DNA of 64,000 nucleotides from Rothia sp. ZJ932 (GCF_016924835.1 NZ_CP070480.1:434001-498000), one strand, 5' to 3'. Positions 42,247 through 51,790 are shown, numbered from the stretch's first letter. The notes: a model not told the origin generated them from the letters alone. Program-made: numbers and translations.

Positions 42247-44175
42247 TTAGCCCTTGTACTTTTCGACGATGACGTCCATGACAGTGGAATCTGCCAGAGT
42301 GGTGACGTCGCCGACGGGGCGGTTTTCTGCAACGTCCTTGAGCAGACGGCGCATAATCTTGCCGGAGCGGGTCTTGGGCAGCTCGGGCACAATCAGAACC
42401 TTCTTGGGCTTAGCAATCGGTGAGATTTCAACACCTACGTGAGCACGGATTTCTTCGGAGAGGGCTGCCTCGTCGTAGCCTGCTGCCACTGCTTCATCGG
42501 AAAGAATGACGAAGGCGATGACTGCCTGACCGGTAGTCTCGTCGGGCGCACCCACGACCGCTGCTTCTGCCACCTTGGGGTGGGTAATCAGAGCAGATTC
42601 AATTTCGGGGGTGGAGAGTCGGTGACCCGAGACGTTCATGACGTCATCGACGCGTCCGAGTACCCACACATCGCCATCGGCATCGCGCTTAGCGCCGTCA
42701 CCTGCAAAGTACATGGACTCAAAGCGTGACCAGTAGGTGTCAACAAAGCGTTCGTCGTCGCCCCAGATGGTACGAACCATAGAAGGCCAAGGTTCACGGA
42801 CAACCAAGAAGCCTGACTGCTCATTGCCCAGGGTGTCACCCAAATCATCTACCACATCGACCTTGATACCGGGTACCGGCTGCTGTGCTGAACCGGGCTT
42901 AGCAACGGTGACACCGGGCAATTGAGAAATCATGATTGCGCCGGTTTCGGTCTGCCACCAGGTATCAACGATGGGGCACTTGTTGCCGCCAATGACGCGG
43001 TGGAACCACGTCCACGCCTCGGGGTTGATAGCCTCGCCCACGGTGCCCAGCACGCGCAGTGATGAGAGGTCGTACTCGCCGGGGATGTCCTCGCCCCACT
43101 TCATCATGGTGCGAATAGCGGTGGGGGAGGTGTAGAGAATGGTAACGCCGTACTTCTGCACGATTTCCCAGAAACGACCGCGGTGCGGTGAATCGGGGGT
43201 ACCCTCGTAGATCACCTGGGTAGCGCCATTGACCAGCGGTGCGTAAGCAACATAGGAGTGGCCGGTGACCCACCCAACGTCTGCGGTACACCAGTACACA
43301 TCGGTTTCCGGCTTGAGGTCAAAGATGTTCTTGTGAGTGTAGGCGCCCTGGGTGAGGTAACCACCGGTGGTGTGCAAAATACCCTTGGGCTTACCGGTGG
43401 TGCCTGAGGTGTAGAGAATGAAGAGGGGGTCTTCTGCGTTCTGGGCGCTGGGGGTGTGCTCGGTGGAGGCAGCATCGAGAGCCTCATGCCACCAGATGTC
43501 ACGACCCTCAACCCAGTCAATGTCTTCGCCGTTGCGCTTGACGACCACTACGTTTTCAACGGTGGTTTTGCCTGAGAGTGCCTTGTCAACGGCAGGCTTG
43601 AGCATGGAGGGCTTGCCACGGCGGAAAGAGCCGTCTGCGGTAACGACCAGCTTCGCCTCGCCGTCCTCAACACGTGAACGCACCGCGTCCGCTGAAAAGC
43701 CGCCAAAAATAACGGAGTGAACCGCACCAATACGGGCACACGCCAGCATGGTGATGACAGCTTCAGCAATCATGGGCAGGTATACGGCGACGCGGTCGCC
43801 CTTGGTGACGCCGAGCGCCTCAAAAGCGTTAGCTGCGCGGGATACCTCGTCCTTGAGCTGGGCGTAGGTGTAGGTTTTGGTATCACCGGGTTCGCCCTCA
43901 AAGTGAATAGCGACGCGGTCACCCAAACCGTTCTCAACGTGGCGGTCTACAGCGTTGTAGCAGGCGTTGAGTTCGCCGTCCTTGAACCACTTGGCAAAGG
44001 GAGGGTTAGACCAGTCGAGGGTTTCAGTAAAGGGCTTTGACCAGGTCAGCAGCTCGCGTGCCTGCTCCGCCCAGAACTCGGTGCCTTTTTCTTCGGCATG
44101 GGTATAAAGATCGGCAGTAGCGTTCGCCTGTGCAGCGAATTCTTCGCTGGGGGCAAAGGTGGGAGTCTCAGGCAT
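42247..44175 (-). CDS. acsA: Acetyl-coenzyme A synthetase
   Basis: The 642-residue enzyme makes acetyl-CoA from acetate, ATP and CoA by way of acetyl-AMP. The AMP-binding signature is LYTSGTTGKPKGILHTTGGY, followed by VDTWWQTETGA and the C-terminal KTRSGKIMRRLL with the lysine usually controlled by acetylation. The ATG at 44175 has an AAAGG site about 7 bases upstream, so the longer frame to 44190 is rejected. It is divergent from nth. Acetate use complements the lactate oxidation genes elsewhere in the window. Confidence 0.96.
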   Translation of the reverse strand: MPETPTFAPSEEFAAQANATADLYTHAEEKGTEFWAEQARELLTWSKPFTETLDWSNPPFAKWFKDGELNACYNAVDRHVENGLGDRVAIHFEGEPGDTKTYTYAQLKDEVSRAANAFEALGVTKGDRVAVYLPMIAEAVITMLACARIGAVHSVIFGGFSADAVRSRVEDGEAKLVVTADGSFRRGKPSMLKPAVDKALSGKTTVENVVVVKRNGEDIDWVEGRDIWWHEALDAASTEHTPSAQNAEDPLFILYTSGTTGKPKGILHTTGGYLTQGAYTHKNIFDLKPETDVYWCTADVGWVTGHSYVAYAPLVNGATQVIYEGTPDSPHRGRFWEIVQKYGVTILYTSPTAIRTMMKWGEDIPGEYDLSSLRVLGTVGEAINPEAWTWFHRVIGGNKCPIVDTWWQTETGAIMISQLPGVTVAKPGSAQQPVPGIKVDVVDDLGDTLGNEQSGFLVVREPWPSMVRTIWGDDERFVDTYWSRFESMYFAGDGAKRDADGDVWVLGRVDDVMNVSGHRLSTPEIESALITHPKVAEAAVVGAPDETTGQAVIAFVILSDEAVAAGYDEAALSEEIRAHVGVEISPIAKPKKVLIVPELPKTRSGKIMRRLLKDVAENRPVGDVTTLADSTVMDVIVEKYKG

Positions 44176-44346
44176 AATGAAACCTTTCATGGTAATAAGT
44201 GAGCAACGTCTATGATGGGTGTCACGAAAAATGCGTTGAGTAAACCATAAACTAATATAGTGGTGTGTGTCATATTATGCGCGCGGTGTGTTGAAATTTT
44301 TTTGGGACGCACACCCCCACTCAACGCACCGAGTAGGCTTGAAGCT

Positions 44347-45273
44347 ATGGGTAAAACAACAACCACCACGAGCGCAACACCGACCACTTCAGTGGCGTCA
44401 ACCCCCTCTTTGACCCCGCAAGAACACGCTCTTATAGAAATTCGCACCGTACCAGCTTTCACTGCTGAAGCCGCACGCAAACGCAGACAGCGCTCGCCCG
44501 AAACCGAGATCGGGCGCAAACGCAGAGTACGGAAAATCAACACCATTTTGGGGCAAACCTACCCCTACGCCGTTGCCGAACTAGACTTCGAGAACCCCTT
44601 TCAGCTGTTGGTTGCCACCGTGCTTTCAGCCCAAACCACCGATGTGCGCGTCAACTCGGTGACCCCCACCCTCTTTACCGCCTACCCTGATGCCGCTGCC
44701 CTCGCGTCCGCCCGCGCAGAAGACCTTGAAGACATCATAAAATCTCTGGGGTTCTACCGGGCGAAAACCCGCTCCATCATAGCGCTCGCCCAGCAGCTTG
44801 TAACGGAATGCGACGGGCAGGTTCCGGCTACCTTGAAGCAACTGGTTAAACTCGCCGGTGTGGGGCGCAAAACAGCCTTTGTGGTGCTGGGAAACGCCTT
44901 TAATCAACCGGGACTAACGGTCGATACCCACTTCGGACGCTTGGCACGCCGCATGGGCATGACCATAGAAAAAGACCCAGTAAAAGTGGAACGCGAGGTT
45001 GCTGCACTCTTTGAGAAAAAAGACTGGACGCAGCTTTCCCACCGGCTGGTTTATCACGGCAGACGTATCTGCCATGCCCAGAAACCGGCATGCGGTGTGT
45101 GCCCCGTTGCCGATTTGTGCCCTTCCTACGGTGAAGGCGAGACCGATGAAATAAAAGCGCGAAAGCTGATGAAATATGAAATGGCACCGGGAAGAGAAGG
45201 CCTGCATCTGAAGTTTCTTAAAGGCTATAGCCGCCGGCAACTACAAGCAGAAGGGTATTCTCTTGGATCTTAA
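44347..45273 (+). CDS. nth: Endonuclease III (DNA glycosylase/AP lyase)
   Basis: A 308-residue base-excision repair enzyme for oxidised pyrimidines. The helix-hairpin-helix is LAGVGRKTAFVVLG with the catalytic Lys, the catalytic Asp is in VDTHFGR, and the 4Fe-4S ligands fit C-x6-C-x2-C-x5-C in ICHAQKPACGVCPVADLC. About 75 extra N-terminal residues rich in Thr, Ser and Arg precede the core. The ATG at 44347 lacks a strong ribosome site; a later start is possible. It overlaps the following Nudix gene by 11 bases. Confidence 0.94.
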   Translation: MGKTTTTTSATPTTSVASTPSLTPQEHALIEIRTVPAFTAEAARKRRQRSPETEIGRKRRVRKINTILGQTYPYAVAELDFENPFQLLVATVLSAQTTDVRVNSVTPTLFTAYPDAAALASARAEDLEDIIKSLGFYRAKTRSIIALAQQLVTECDGQVPATLKQLVKLAGVGRKTAFVVLGNAFNQPGLTVDTHFGRLARRMGMTIEKDPVKVEREVAALFEKKDWTQLSHRLVYHGRRICHAQKPACGVCPVADLCPSYGEGETDEIKARKLMKYEMAPGREGLHLKFLKGYSRRQLQAEGYSLGS

Positions 45274-46081
45274 CCCCAAAGACTCGGATCGTGTTTCTCA
45301 GAACCCAGCCTCCGACCCCAAGGGTGCCGCGCTGGGGCAGGCGCGTGCTGATTTGTTGCGCCTGGTTCAGCACGACGTCACTGACTTCTCAGACTGCGAG
45401 CGCTGGAAAGTGGGTGAGGTCGATAGTGCTGTGAGCAGACGCGCTGCTGTACTGATTTTGTTTGGTGCTTTAGATGCTGAACCGGCGCGTACTTGGGTGG
45501 CGGGGAACGTAGCGGAGTATCTGGATGTCTTGGTGCTGGTGAGGGCTTCCTCTATGAGGTCTCATGCGGGGCAACCGGCTTTTCCCGGTGGCAAGATTGA
45601 CCCTGAGGATTACGAGCGTGCTGAACGCGATGGCGTCCCCGTTTCTCACATTGCGGCGGTGCGTGAGGCTGTTGAAGAGACAGGGTTAGACCCGGAGGGT
45701 GTTGAGGTTTTGGGCGCAATTCAGGACGTACCGCTGCCTGTCTCTAACTTTCAGGTCAGCCCCATCATTGGATGGTGGTGTAAGCCCAGCCCGGTTGATG
45801 TGGTTGATCATCAGGAGTCATCGTTGGTGTTGCGCGTGCCTGTTGCTGATTTGGTGAACCCGGCTAATCGCCTGTACGCAACAATCTCATATCAAGGGCG
45901 AACGCACCGATCACCGGCATTTGATGTTGCCCAAGACGGCGAGACGTTTAGAATTTGGGGGTTCACCGGGGTGATCCTTGACAGGGTGCTGGACGCTCTG
46001 GGCTGGTCGGTGCCTTGGGACCAGCAGCGCAGTGAACCCGCCCCGATCAAGAACCGCGAGAGGGCACGTGTGCGTCATTGA
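45263..46081 (+). CDS. Nudix hydrolase, CoA pyrophosphatase-like
   Basis: A 272-residue protein with RASSMRSHAGQPAFPGGKID, the motif that marks CoA-diphosphate-hydrolysing Nudix proteins, followed by the Nudix box end AAVREAVEETGLD. It overlaps nth by 11 bases through a TTG start at 45263 that has AGAAGGG about 7 bases upstream. The nth-Nudix pair is common in Actinobacteria, usually near marP and crp, as is loosely preserved here. Actual substrate unproven. Confidence 0.87.
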   Translation: MDLNPKDSDRVSQNPASDPKGAALGQARADLLRLVQHDVTDFSDCERWKVGEVDSAVSRRAAVLILFGALDAEPARTWVAGNVAEYLDVLVLVRASSMRSHAGQPAFPGGKIDPEDYERAERDGVPVSHIAAVREAVEETGLDPEGVEVLGAIQDVPLPVSNFQVSPIIGWWCKPSPVDVVDHQESSLVLRVPVADLVNPANRLYATISYQGRTHRSPAFDVAQDGETFRIWGFTGVILDRVLDALGWSVPWDQQRSEPAPIKNRERARVRH

Positions 46082-46108
46082 TGAGCTGAACATGACCCAC
46101 ACGTGCCC
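46062..46108. terminator. Long hairpin overlapping the end of the Nudix gene
   Basis: GGGCACGTGTG (46062-46072) pairs with CACACGTGCCC (46098-46108), and inside it GTCAT pairs with ATGAC. The left arm is coding sequence of the Nudix gene, which stops at 46081. It lies between convergent genes and probably terminates both, though U-tracts are poor. Confidence 0.65.
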
Positions 46109-46116
46109 GCTCGACG

Positions 46117-47889
46117 CTACTTTGCCTTCGCGTAGTTATCGGTCGCTACCACCGTGACCGGAAAATCCACCGGTATCTGCCCGAAGAGCAGCTTTGCCGC
46201 GTCCTCGGCTGACTCCCTGACAATGCGCTCGCAGACCTTCGCCTCACGCTGCGGGCCGTAGAGCATGACTTCATCGTGCAAGAAATACACCAGGCGTGTT
46301 GAAAGGGCATGTCCAAAAAGTTTCTCTTCGCGCAAGCGCTTACGCATTTGCCCCATCCAGCACAAAGCCCATTCCGCAGCCGTCCCCTGCACTACGAAAT
46401 TGCGGGTAAATCGCCCCTGCGACTTCGCCAAAGACTGTGCCTGCCGTTCAGACTCCGCCGTTGACGTATCACGCTGGGTAGCAAACCACGTGCTGGATGG
46501 AGCAGGCGAGGTGCGCCCCAAAAAGGTAGTCACCTGCCCACCGTGCTCACCCACAGAGGCAGCAGCCTCGGTAAATTCCATCGCCCGCGGAAAAAGCTTA
46601 CGAAAGTGCGGCAGCAACCTTCCTGAATCTCCCGAAGTTGCACCGTACATGGCGCCCAACATGACGATCTTTGCCGCGTCACGGCTATCTAACGGCGAAC
46701 CTGTACGCTCACCAATCTCAGCAATACCCGCGTACAAATCGCGCCCGCGCGCTGCCACCGCCAGCGCTTGATCTCCACTCATTGCCGCCAAAATACGGGG
46801 CTCAACCTGAGCAGCATCGGCAACAAGGAGAGTCATTCCCGCTTCAGCCTGTACTGCCTGGCGCACGTCCTTAGGAATCTGCATCGCACCGCCCCCGTGA
46901 GCACCCCACCTGCCGGTCACCACCCCGCCCACCTCATAGGACGGATAGAAACGGTTATCATGCACCCACGCATCCAGCCACGCCCAACCGTTAGCAGTGA
47001 ACAGCCGGTGCAGCTTCTTGTAGCGCAGAATTGGCTCAATCAACTCTTGCCGACGGTAGCGTTCTTCTTGGCCTGTTGCCACATCAACCCACGCCACCAA
47101 CTGCCATTTGCGGGTAGACTCCACCCGAATACCGGCATTGTGCATTGCTTTGAGCAAACTCGCCGGCGAATCAGGATTCACCTGAGGTGCCGCCAGACGC
47201 TGGGCAATGAGCGCCGCGCACTTTTCCATCTCGTAAGGACGCTCGTAGGCACCGGGGCGATTGCCCAGGGTGTGTGTGAGAAGTTGCTCGTGAATCTGCC
47301 GGTTCCAGGGCATGCCAAAGAACTTTATCTCCGCAGCAATAAGTGCTCCCTGGGATTCAGCTGCGGCTAAGAGCTTTAGCCGCCCTGCATGGGGCGCTGC
47401 TTCTATCGCGGTGAGCTGGGCGTGTAATTCGGCTGCTAACAGCGTAGCGCTGGGACGCGCGTCCGGGGACTTATCCGGTGCTGTGTCGAACAGGGAATCC
47501 TGCCCTAGCATCTGGGCAACCGGCGGAAGATGCCCAGAAGGTGCCTGCGGGCGCGGCTCAAGATTGTGGGTGGGTGAGAAGTCGACCTGATTCTGCGGGC
47601 GCGTGGCAGCTGTTTCAAGAATGCGCTGCACCAAGAGAAGGTCGTGGCAGCGTGCCACACTCACTCCTGCGGTGAGTAAAAGCGGGTAAATCTCAGTGGT
47701 ATCAGCCCACGCCCATCGCACTGTTTGCGAGCGGTTGCTTGAGGTGACCAGTCGTATAAAATCGGGTAGCTGCTCGGAGGAAAAAATCCGCCGCGTACCG
47801 CTGCCATCGGGCGTATACGTGATAGCCTCCCACATCACGGTGGCAGCGCTCTGATCTGCGGTGTCAGGGGCACCAATCACAATATACAT
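46117..47889 (-). CDS. Family-A DNA polymerase-like protein (bifunctional 3'-5' exonuclease/DNA polymerase type)
   Basis: A 590-residue PolA relative without the 5'-nuclease domain. Polymerase motif A is LLVADAAQVEPRILAAMSGD, motif B is RDAAKIVMLGAMYGATSG and motif C is YFLHDEVMLYG, so the catalytic acids are retained. The N-terminal 200 residues are divergent and the exonuclease acids are not obvious. A full-length PolI is expected elsewhere in the genome, so a repair role is likely. The ATG at 47889 is chosen from the conserved MYIVIG start; the frame remains open to 47952. Confidence 0.85.
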   Translation of the reverse strand: MYIVIGAPDTADQSAATVMWEAITYTPDGSGTRRIFSSEQLPDFIRLVTSSNRSQTVRWAWADTTEIYPLLLTAGVSVARCHDLLLVQRILETAATRPQNQVDFSPTHNLEPRPQAPSGHLPPVAQMLGQDSLFDTAPDKSPDARPSATLLAAELHAQLTAIEAAPHAGRLKLLAAAESQGALIAAEIKFFGMPWNRQIHEQLLTHTLGNRPGAYERPYEMEKCAALIAQRLAAPQVNPDSPASLLKAMHNAGIRVESTRKWQLVAWVDVATGQEERYRRQELIEPILRYKKLHRLFTANGWAWLDAWVHDNRFYPSYEVGGVVTGRWGAHGGGAMQIPKDVRQAVQAEAGMTLLVADAAQVEPRILAAMSGDQALAVAARGRDLYAGIAEIGERTGSPLDSRDAAKIVMLGAMYGATSGDSGRLLPHFRKLFPRAMEFTEAAASVGEHGGQVTTFLGRTSPAPSSTWFATQRDTSTAESERQAQSLAKSQGRFTRNFVVQGTAAEWALCWMGQMRKRLREEKLFGHALSTRLVYFLHDEVMLYGPQREAKVCERIVRESAEDAAKLLFGQIPVDFPVTVVATDNYAKAK

Positions 47890-47941
47890 AGTTTTATTAT
47901 GGCGGTTTATGACGAATGCACAGAACCCCAACATCGCCCAC

Positions 47942-47989
47942 TGTGGACACACGCTCAGAAACTCGGGCGTGTCACCTCACTTATCCACA
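47942..47989. promoter_or_regulatory. DnaA-box pair upstream of tadA
   Basis: TTATCCACA at 47981-47989 is a perfect DnaA-box consensus, and TGTGGACAC at 47942-47950 is a near copy in inverse orientation. They lie in the short region between the divergent polymerase-like gene and tadA. Confidence 0.5.
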
Positions 47990-48036
47990 GGTTCACCACC
48001 TATTACTTGTCACCGGCCCGGATCGTAGCGTCAAAT

Positions 48037-49467
48037 ATGGGCATGAACCGCTTACCAACCACCCAGCCAACGTACCCCACGGACGCCGCTCCGAAGCCAC
48101 CTTCCCCACAACCTACGGACGAGGTGCCCCCACACAGCTGGGGATCTTTTACCGAGCACACGGGGTCACCCCTTATACCCCACACCTTTGCCGAACTTGC
48201 CACTAAATACCCACCAAAATTCTCAGAACCCGTACCGAAAGAACAGGTTCTCGCAAAGGCACCCGACCCCGACCTTGAGGCACAAGCGCTGGCTGTCATT
48301 GAGGGAATACTGGCAAGCAATTGTCCGCTTACACTTGCTGCTGCCCGCGATTACCTAACCGACCACCCGCCTGAGCACCCCGTTCCTGCAATTCTCGACC
48401 GGGTTAAAGCCGAAATCAGTGGGCTGGGACTGCTAGAACCCCTGCTTGATATACCCGGAATCACCGACATTTACGTCAATTCACCCAGCGACGTGTGGAT
48501 CGACGGTAGAAACGGCAAACAAAAAACTGCCGTGCGCTTTGACTCTGAGACTCAGCTACGGACTCTAGCTACCCGGCTAATTACCTCTGCTGGCGCGCGA
48601 TTGGATGATGCGGTAGCAGCTAACGACGTTTACAATGACCGCGGGCAACGCATCCACGCGGTGCTTCCACCCCTCGCCCCAGACTCAACAGTGCTCTCTA
48701 TTCGTCTACAACCGGCAACCCGACCCACCCTCGAAACACTACTGGTAGATGCCCCGCCTGCTGTAGGGCAGGTTCTTCGGCACCTCGTAGAAATGCGTGC
48801 CAACTTTCTCATCAGTGGCGGTACAGGCAGCGGCAAAACCACCCTGCTTAACGCCATGCTGAGTCTCAGCGGCGCCCACGAGCGCCTTGTCACCCTTGAG
48901 GACTCACCGGAGCTTCAGCCACATCACCAGCACGTCGTCAGACTCGTTACCAAGGATGCCAACGCTGAAGGACGCGGCGCGGTAGGCTTGCAAGAGCTCA
49001 TTCAGCAGGCGCTGCGTATGGGGCCAGACAGGCTTATTCTCGGAGAGTGCCGAGGCGCTGAAATCGCCGATCTTTTGATGGCGATGAACACCGGGCACGC
49101 GGGCTCAGGCTCCACCCTTCACGCTAACTCGGCGGCGTCAGTTCCTGCACGTGTGCTTGCCATGGGTTCCCTTGCTGGACTCAGTAGTGAGGCGACCTCC
49201 CTCCAAGCAGCTACCGCGCTCGATGTCGTCATTCACTGTGAGAAACGCGGCGGCGCTCGGCGTATCACTGAGATTGCCGCTATAACCCTGAAGCAGGGGC
49301 AACTGGTGACAGAACCGTGTTGCACGGTGGACGATAAAAACACTCTGACCTGGTACCCGGCAGGAGCCGATCTTTACCGTGCAGTAACCGATGAACCTGT
49401 GCTCACCGCATCAGATCGGAACGCGGTGAACAAACACCTGGGCAAACATGAGGTGTCAGCATGCTAA
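48037..49467 (+). CDS. tadA: Tad/Flp pilus assembly ATPase (CpaF/TadA family)
   Basis: A type II/IV secretion ATPase that powers pilus assembly from the cytoplasmic side of the membrane. Walker A is ISGGTGSGKTTLLNAML, the Walker B region is LILGECRGAEIADLLMAMN and the His-box is TGHAGSGSTLHANSA. The CpaF-type N-terminal domain includes LLDIPGITDIYVNSPSDVW. The open frame extends to 47899, but that start would lie 10 bases from the divergent polymerase gene, so the ATG at 48037 (476 residues) is preferred with moderate confidence. The first 100 residues are Pro-rich and variable. The tadB start overlaps its end. Confidence 0.92.
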   Translation: MGMNRLPTTQPTYPTDAAPKPPSPQPTDEVPPHSWGSFTEHTGSPLIPHTFAELATKYPPKFSEPVPKEQVLAKAPDPDLEAQALAVIEGILASNCPLTLAAARDYLTDHPPEHPVPAILDRVKAEISGLGLLEPLLDIPGITDIYVNSPSDVWIDGRNGKQKTAVRFDSETQLRTLATRLITSAGARLDDAVAANDVYNDRGQRIHAVLPPLAPDSTVLSIRLQPATRPTLETLLVDAPPAVGQVLRHLVEMRANFLISGGTGSGKTTLLNAMLSLSGAHERLVTLEDSPELQPHHQHVVRLVTKDANAEGRGAVGLQELIQQALRMGPDRLILGECRGAEIADLLMAMNTGHAGSGSTLHANSAASVPARVLAMGSLAGLSSEATSLQAATALDVVIHCEKRGGARRITEIAAITLKQGQLVTEPCCTVDDKNTLTWYPAGADLYRAVTDEPVLTASDRNAVNKHLGKHEVSAC

Positions 49468-50171
49468 CCCACCTTCTTGAGCGTTGGGGTTCTTACCTGC
49501 GGTACCACTGGGCAAAGTTTCGGCTGTCGGCTGAGGCAGATGCCGACGAGATGGAGGTGTGGTCTGAACTGCTGTGGGTGATGAGCTCACTGGTTGCTAC
49601 CGGCTGTACCCTGCCCACGGTGTGTAAACACCTGTTGAATGATACTGATGCTGAGTATCGAGAGGCACCCGCGCACACTAACAAAAAGACACTAGATGCA
49701 CCCCTGTCTGTAGTGTACGCCCGTGCTGATCAGGAGCTTTTCTTGCGAGCTGCTCTGACACGGATGAGTGTTGGTTACAGCCTGCTGGGGCTCACTAACA
49801 CCCTGCCGTTTCAGCGGGCACACTCACGCCTGCGCGCCCAACAAATTCTTGCGTGCTGGCACATGAGCGCCCGCACTGGCGCTCCCTTGCAGGTACTGTG
49901 TGAAAACCTCGCCGCCCACTGTGAAAACGATACCGATGCCTTCGAAGCCCGCGTCTCGGCTCTCTCAGGCCCTAAAACAACGGGCTCTATTCTCTCGTGG
50001 CTACCGTTGCTGGGCTTGGGGCTGGGAATGCTCATGGGCACCAACCCCCTGGGATTTTTAATGGGCTCGCTACCTGGATTCGTACTGGGTGGTATAGGCT
50101 GCGGGCTTGCACTCTACGGCAGGCGGTGGACGCAAAAACTCGTCACCCGCGCCGAGCGCCTAGAACTCTAA
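49461..50171 (+). CDS. tadB: TadB-like pilus assembly membrane protein (short form)
   Basis: A 236-residue protein expected to form the inner-membrane platform of the Tad pilus. It has two strong membrane segments near the C-terminus (about 180-220; ILSWLPLLGLGLGMLMG and GFLMGSLPGFVLGGIG) and an upstream helical stretch typical of GspF/TadB domains (ACWHMSARTGAPLQVLCENL). It is shorter than proteobacterial TadB, as usual for actinobacterial loci. The ATG overlaps the tadA stop. Confidence 0.82.
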   Translation: MLTHLLERWGSYLRYHWAKFRLSAEADADEMEVWSELLWVMSSLVATGCTLPTVCKHLLNDTDAEYREAPAHTNKKTLDAPLSVVYARADQELFLRAALTRMSVGYSLLGLTNTLPFQRAHSRLRAQQILACWHMSARTGAPLQVLCENLAAHCENDTDAFEARVSALSGPKTTGSILSWLPLLGLGLGMLMGTNPLGFLMGSLPGFVLGGIGCGLALYGRRWTQKLVTRAERLEL

Positions 50172-50184
50172 AGGAACCCCCGCC

Positions 50185-50736
50185 ATGAATCTTGCACTCA
50201 TTACTCTGTGCCTACTGTGTCTGTTAGCTGCCCTATCACTGAAAATACGAGAACGGCGCAAAAGACCAACCGATGAACCCACCGATACTGCTGACCAACA
50301 GTCCTTTTTTTGCGACGCCGCCCTGCTGCTGGAACTGCTCGCAACCATACAGGAAGCAGGTATTTCACTGCCCGCATCCCTGACATATCTCACCGAACTT
50401 GACCCTGCCCTAGAGAACACGATGGCACCGGTTGCCCAACGCCTTAGCGCGGGGCTGACCTGGAATCAGGCATGGCAGGGGGCAGACCATCTACCACCGG
50501 AGCTGATAAAACTACGTGACTCTTTAAACGCAGTAAGCGCAGCGGGCGCACCCAGCGCAACAATTTTGAGAGCAGCGGCAGCCCGCGCTCGCCGTAGCGA
50601 GTTCCGCCACGCCGAACAGGCAGCAGCGAAACTGGGCGTCAAATTAGTGGTTCCTTTAGGGCTGTGTTCCCTTCCTGCCTTCATCTGTTTGGGCGTTCTG
50701 CCGGTATTAGTCACGCTCATACCGGCAAGTTTCTGA
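50185..50736 (+). CDS. tadC: TadC-like pilus assembly membrane protein (short form)
   Basis: A 183-residue protein with an N-terminal membrane segment, a GspF-type helical domain (LLELLATIQEAGISLPASL, AAAKLGVKLVVPLGLCSLPAFICLG) and a C-terminal membrane segment. It pairs with the TadB-like protein as the second platform subunit. An AAAGGAA site lies a few bases before the ATG. It ends 270 bases before the pilin gene. Confidence 0.82.
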   Translation: MNLALITLCLLCLLAALSLKIRERRKRPTDEPTDTADQQSFFCDAALLLELLATIQEAGISLPASLTYLTELDPALENTMAPVAQRLSAGLTWNQAWQGADHLPPELIKLRDSLNAVSAAGAPSATILRAAAARARRSEFRHAEQAAAKLGVKLVVPLGLCSLPAFICLGVLPVLVTLIPASF

Positions 50737-50794
50737 GAGTCCACTGTTACCGCTAAAACTGCCGATGCTTTTGAAAAGTTAGCAAGGTGCGTCC

Positions 50795-50974
50795 TGTGGA
50801 TACCGGCAAAGTGTTTTCCACAGGCACGATTATCACGGCGTTTAAAGTGGTGCGGAGGGGAGTTATCCACAGATTTTGGGTTTTTCTTCTTTTTCGCTGT
50901 GAAGCGGGTCAGGCTAGAACCAAGCGATAACCAATCGCTGCTGGAAGCCAAGAGCTTTCACTCACTGTTGATAA
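50795..50974. promoter_or_regulatory. Cluster of four DnaA-box-like 9-mers upstream of the pilin gene
   Basis: In the 269-bp gap between tadC and the pilin gene lie TGTGGATAC (50795-50803, reverse), TTTTCCACA (50814-50822), a perfect TTATCCACA (50863-50871) and TGTTGATAA (50966-50974, reverse). The gap is otherwise non-coding and must also hold the pilin promoter. Function unknown: transcriptional control by DnaA, DnaA titration, or chance. Confidence 0.5.
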
Positions 50975-51005
50975 CACGAACCAAAGAAAGAAGGAGTGAT
51001 TCTAC

Positions 51006-51254
51006 GTGGGAATCTTCCAGAACACTGAAATTACTACCGCCGAGCGTTCCCTCGAACCAAGCATGCAGCACTCCCCGGTGATTGAAGGCGATATTGTTCA
51101 TGACCCGGAGGCAGGGGCAACCACCGCAGAATATGGGATTGTGATGTTAGCCGCTGTAGGTTTTGCCGGTTTGCTGGTGGCGATCTTGAAGTCTCCCGAG
51201 GTCAATGAACTGTTGATGGGAATTGTCCGCAACGCTTTGAATACCGGGGCATAA
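51006..51254 (+). CDS. DUF4244/Flp-like prepilin
   Basis: An 82-residue protein with a polar leader (about 35 residues), then EAGATTAEYGIVMLAAVGFAG, the Flp-type pattern with conserved Glu and a hydrophobic polymerising helix. It is expected to be cleaved near the Gly-Ala-Thr-Thr before assembly into a thin Tad pilus. The GTG at 51006 has an AAGGAGTG site 9-12 bases upstream. This is the probable major subunit. Confidence 0.88.
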   Translation: MGIFQNTEITTAERSLEPSMQHSPVIEGDIVHDPEAGATTAEYGIVMLAAVGFAGLLVAILKSPEVNELLMGIVRNALNTGA

Positions 51255-51361
51255 GACCCTGCCACAAAGTCGTGCGGTGGCTGCACACAAGGTACGGGTA
51301 GCCACCGCACGGTGAGCATCAGAGCAGATGTAAAAACATCGCGAGCAGAAAGGAAAGCACC

Positions 51362-51790
51362 GTGCAGACCCCGCGTGCAGCGACTATCACCTGTGACCGG
51401 TGCCAAGCAGTTGAACCCACAGGAAAAACTGTGCAGCGAAGTGAGGACGCGCGTGGTTCTACCACCGCAGAGTTCGCGGTCATGCTGCCGGCGGTGGTAG
51501 TGATCCTGGCTTTAATTCTGGGTGCATGCGCCGTGGGTGCCCAACATATTGCCCTTGAGGAAGCCGCCCGCATAGGGGCTCGCGCAGCAGCCCGCGGTGA
51601 GAACCCTGAAACCATCACTCGTATGGTGCAGGGTATCGATGAAGACTTCACCGTTGAAACCGTCAGCCACGAAAACATCACCATCGTACGCGTAAGTGCC
51701 ACCGCCCCCGGCATTATCGGGCAGTTCGGCGACCTCCAGCAGAGGGCTGAAGCCTCAGCATCTCTTGAATACTCCACCTCAAAACCTTAG
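51362..51790 (+). CDS. TadE-like minor pilin/pseudopilin
   Basis: A 142-residue TadE-family protein: a leader of about 30 residues, then ARGSTTAEFAVMLPAVVVIL (Glu-Phe pseudopilin motif and membrane helix) followed by IALEEAARIGARAAARGE and an extracytoplasmic C-terminal domain. It likely primes or caps the pilus. The start is GTG at 51362. Located 107 bases after the pilin gene in the same direction. Confidence 0.85.
   Translation: MQTPRAATITCDRCQAVEPTGKTVQRSEDARGSTTAEFAVMLPAVVVILALILGACAVGAQHIALEEAARIGARAAARGENPETITRMVQGIDEDFTVETVSHENITIVRVSATAPGIIGQFGDLQQRAEASASLEYSTSKP

Noticed and set aside
46768-47370. 200-residue open frame on the plus strand
   Set aside because: Antisense to the family-A polymerase gene, whose catalytic motifs are intact; rich in His, Pro and Arg, as expected from a shadow frame.
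47899-48036. N-terminal 46-residue extension of tadA
   Set aside because: It would start 10 bases from the divergent polymerase gene, leaves no room for a promoter, contains the DnaA-box sequences and looks unlike conserved CpaF sequence.
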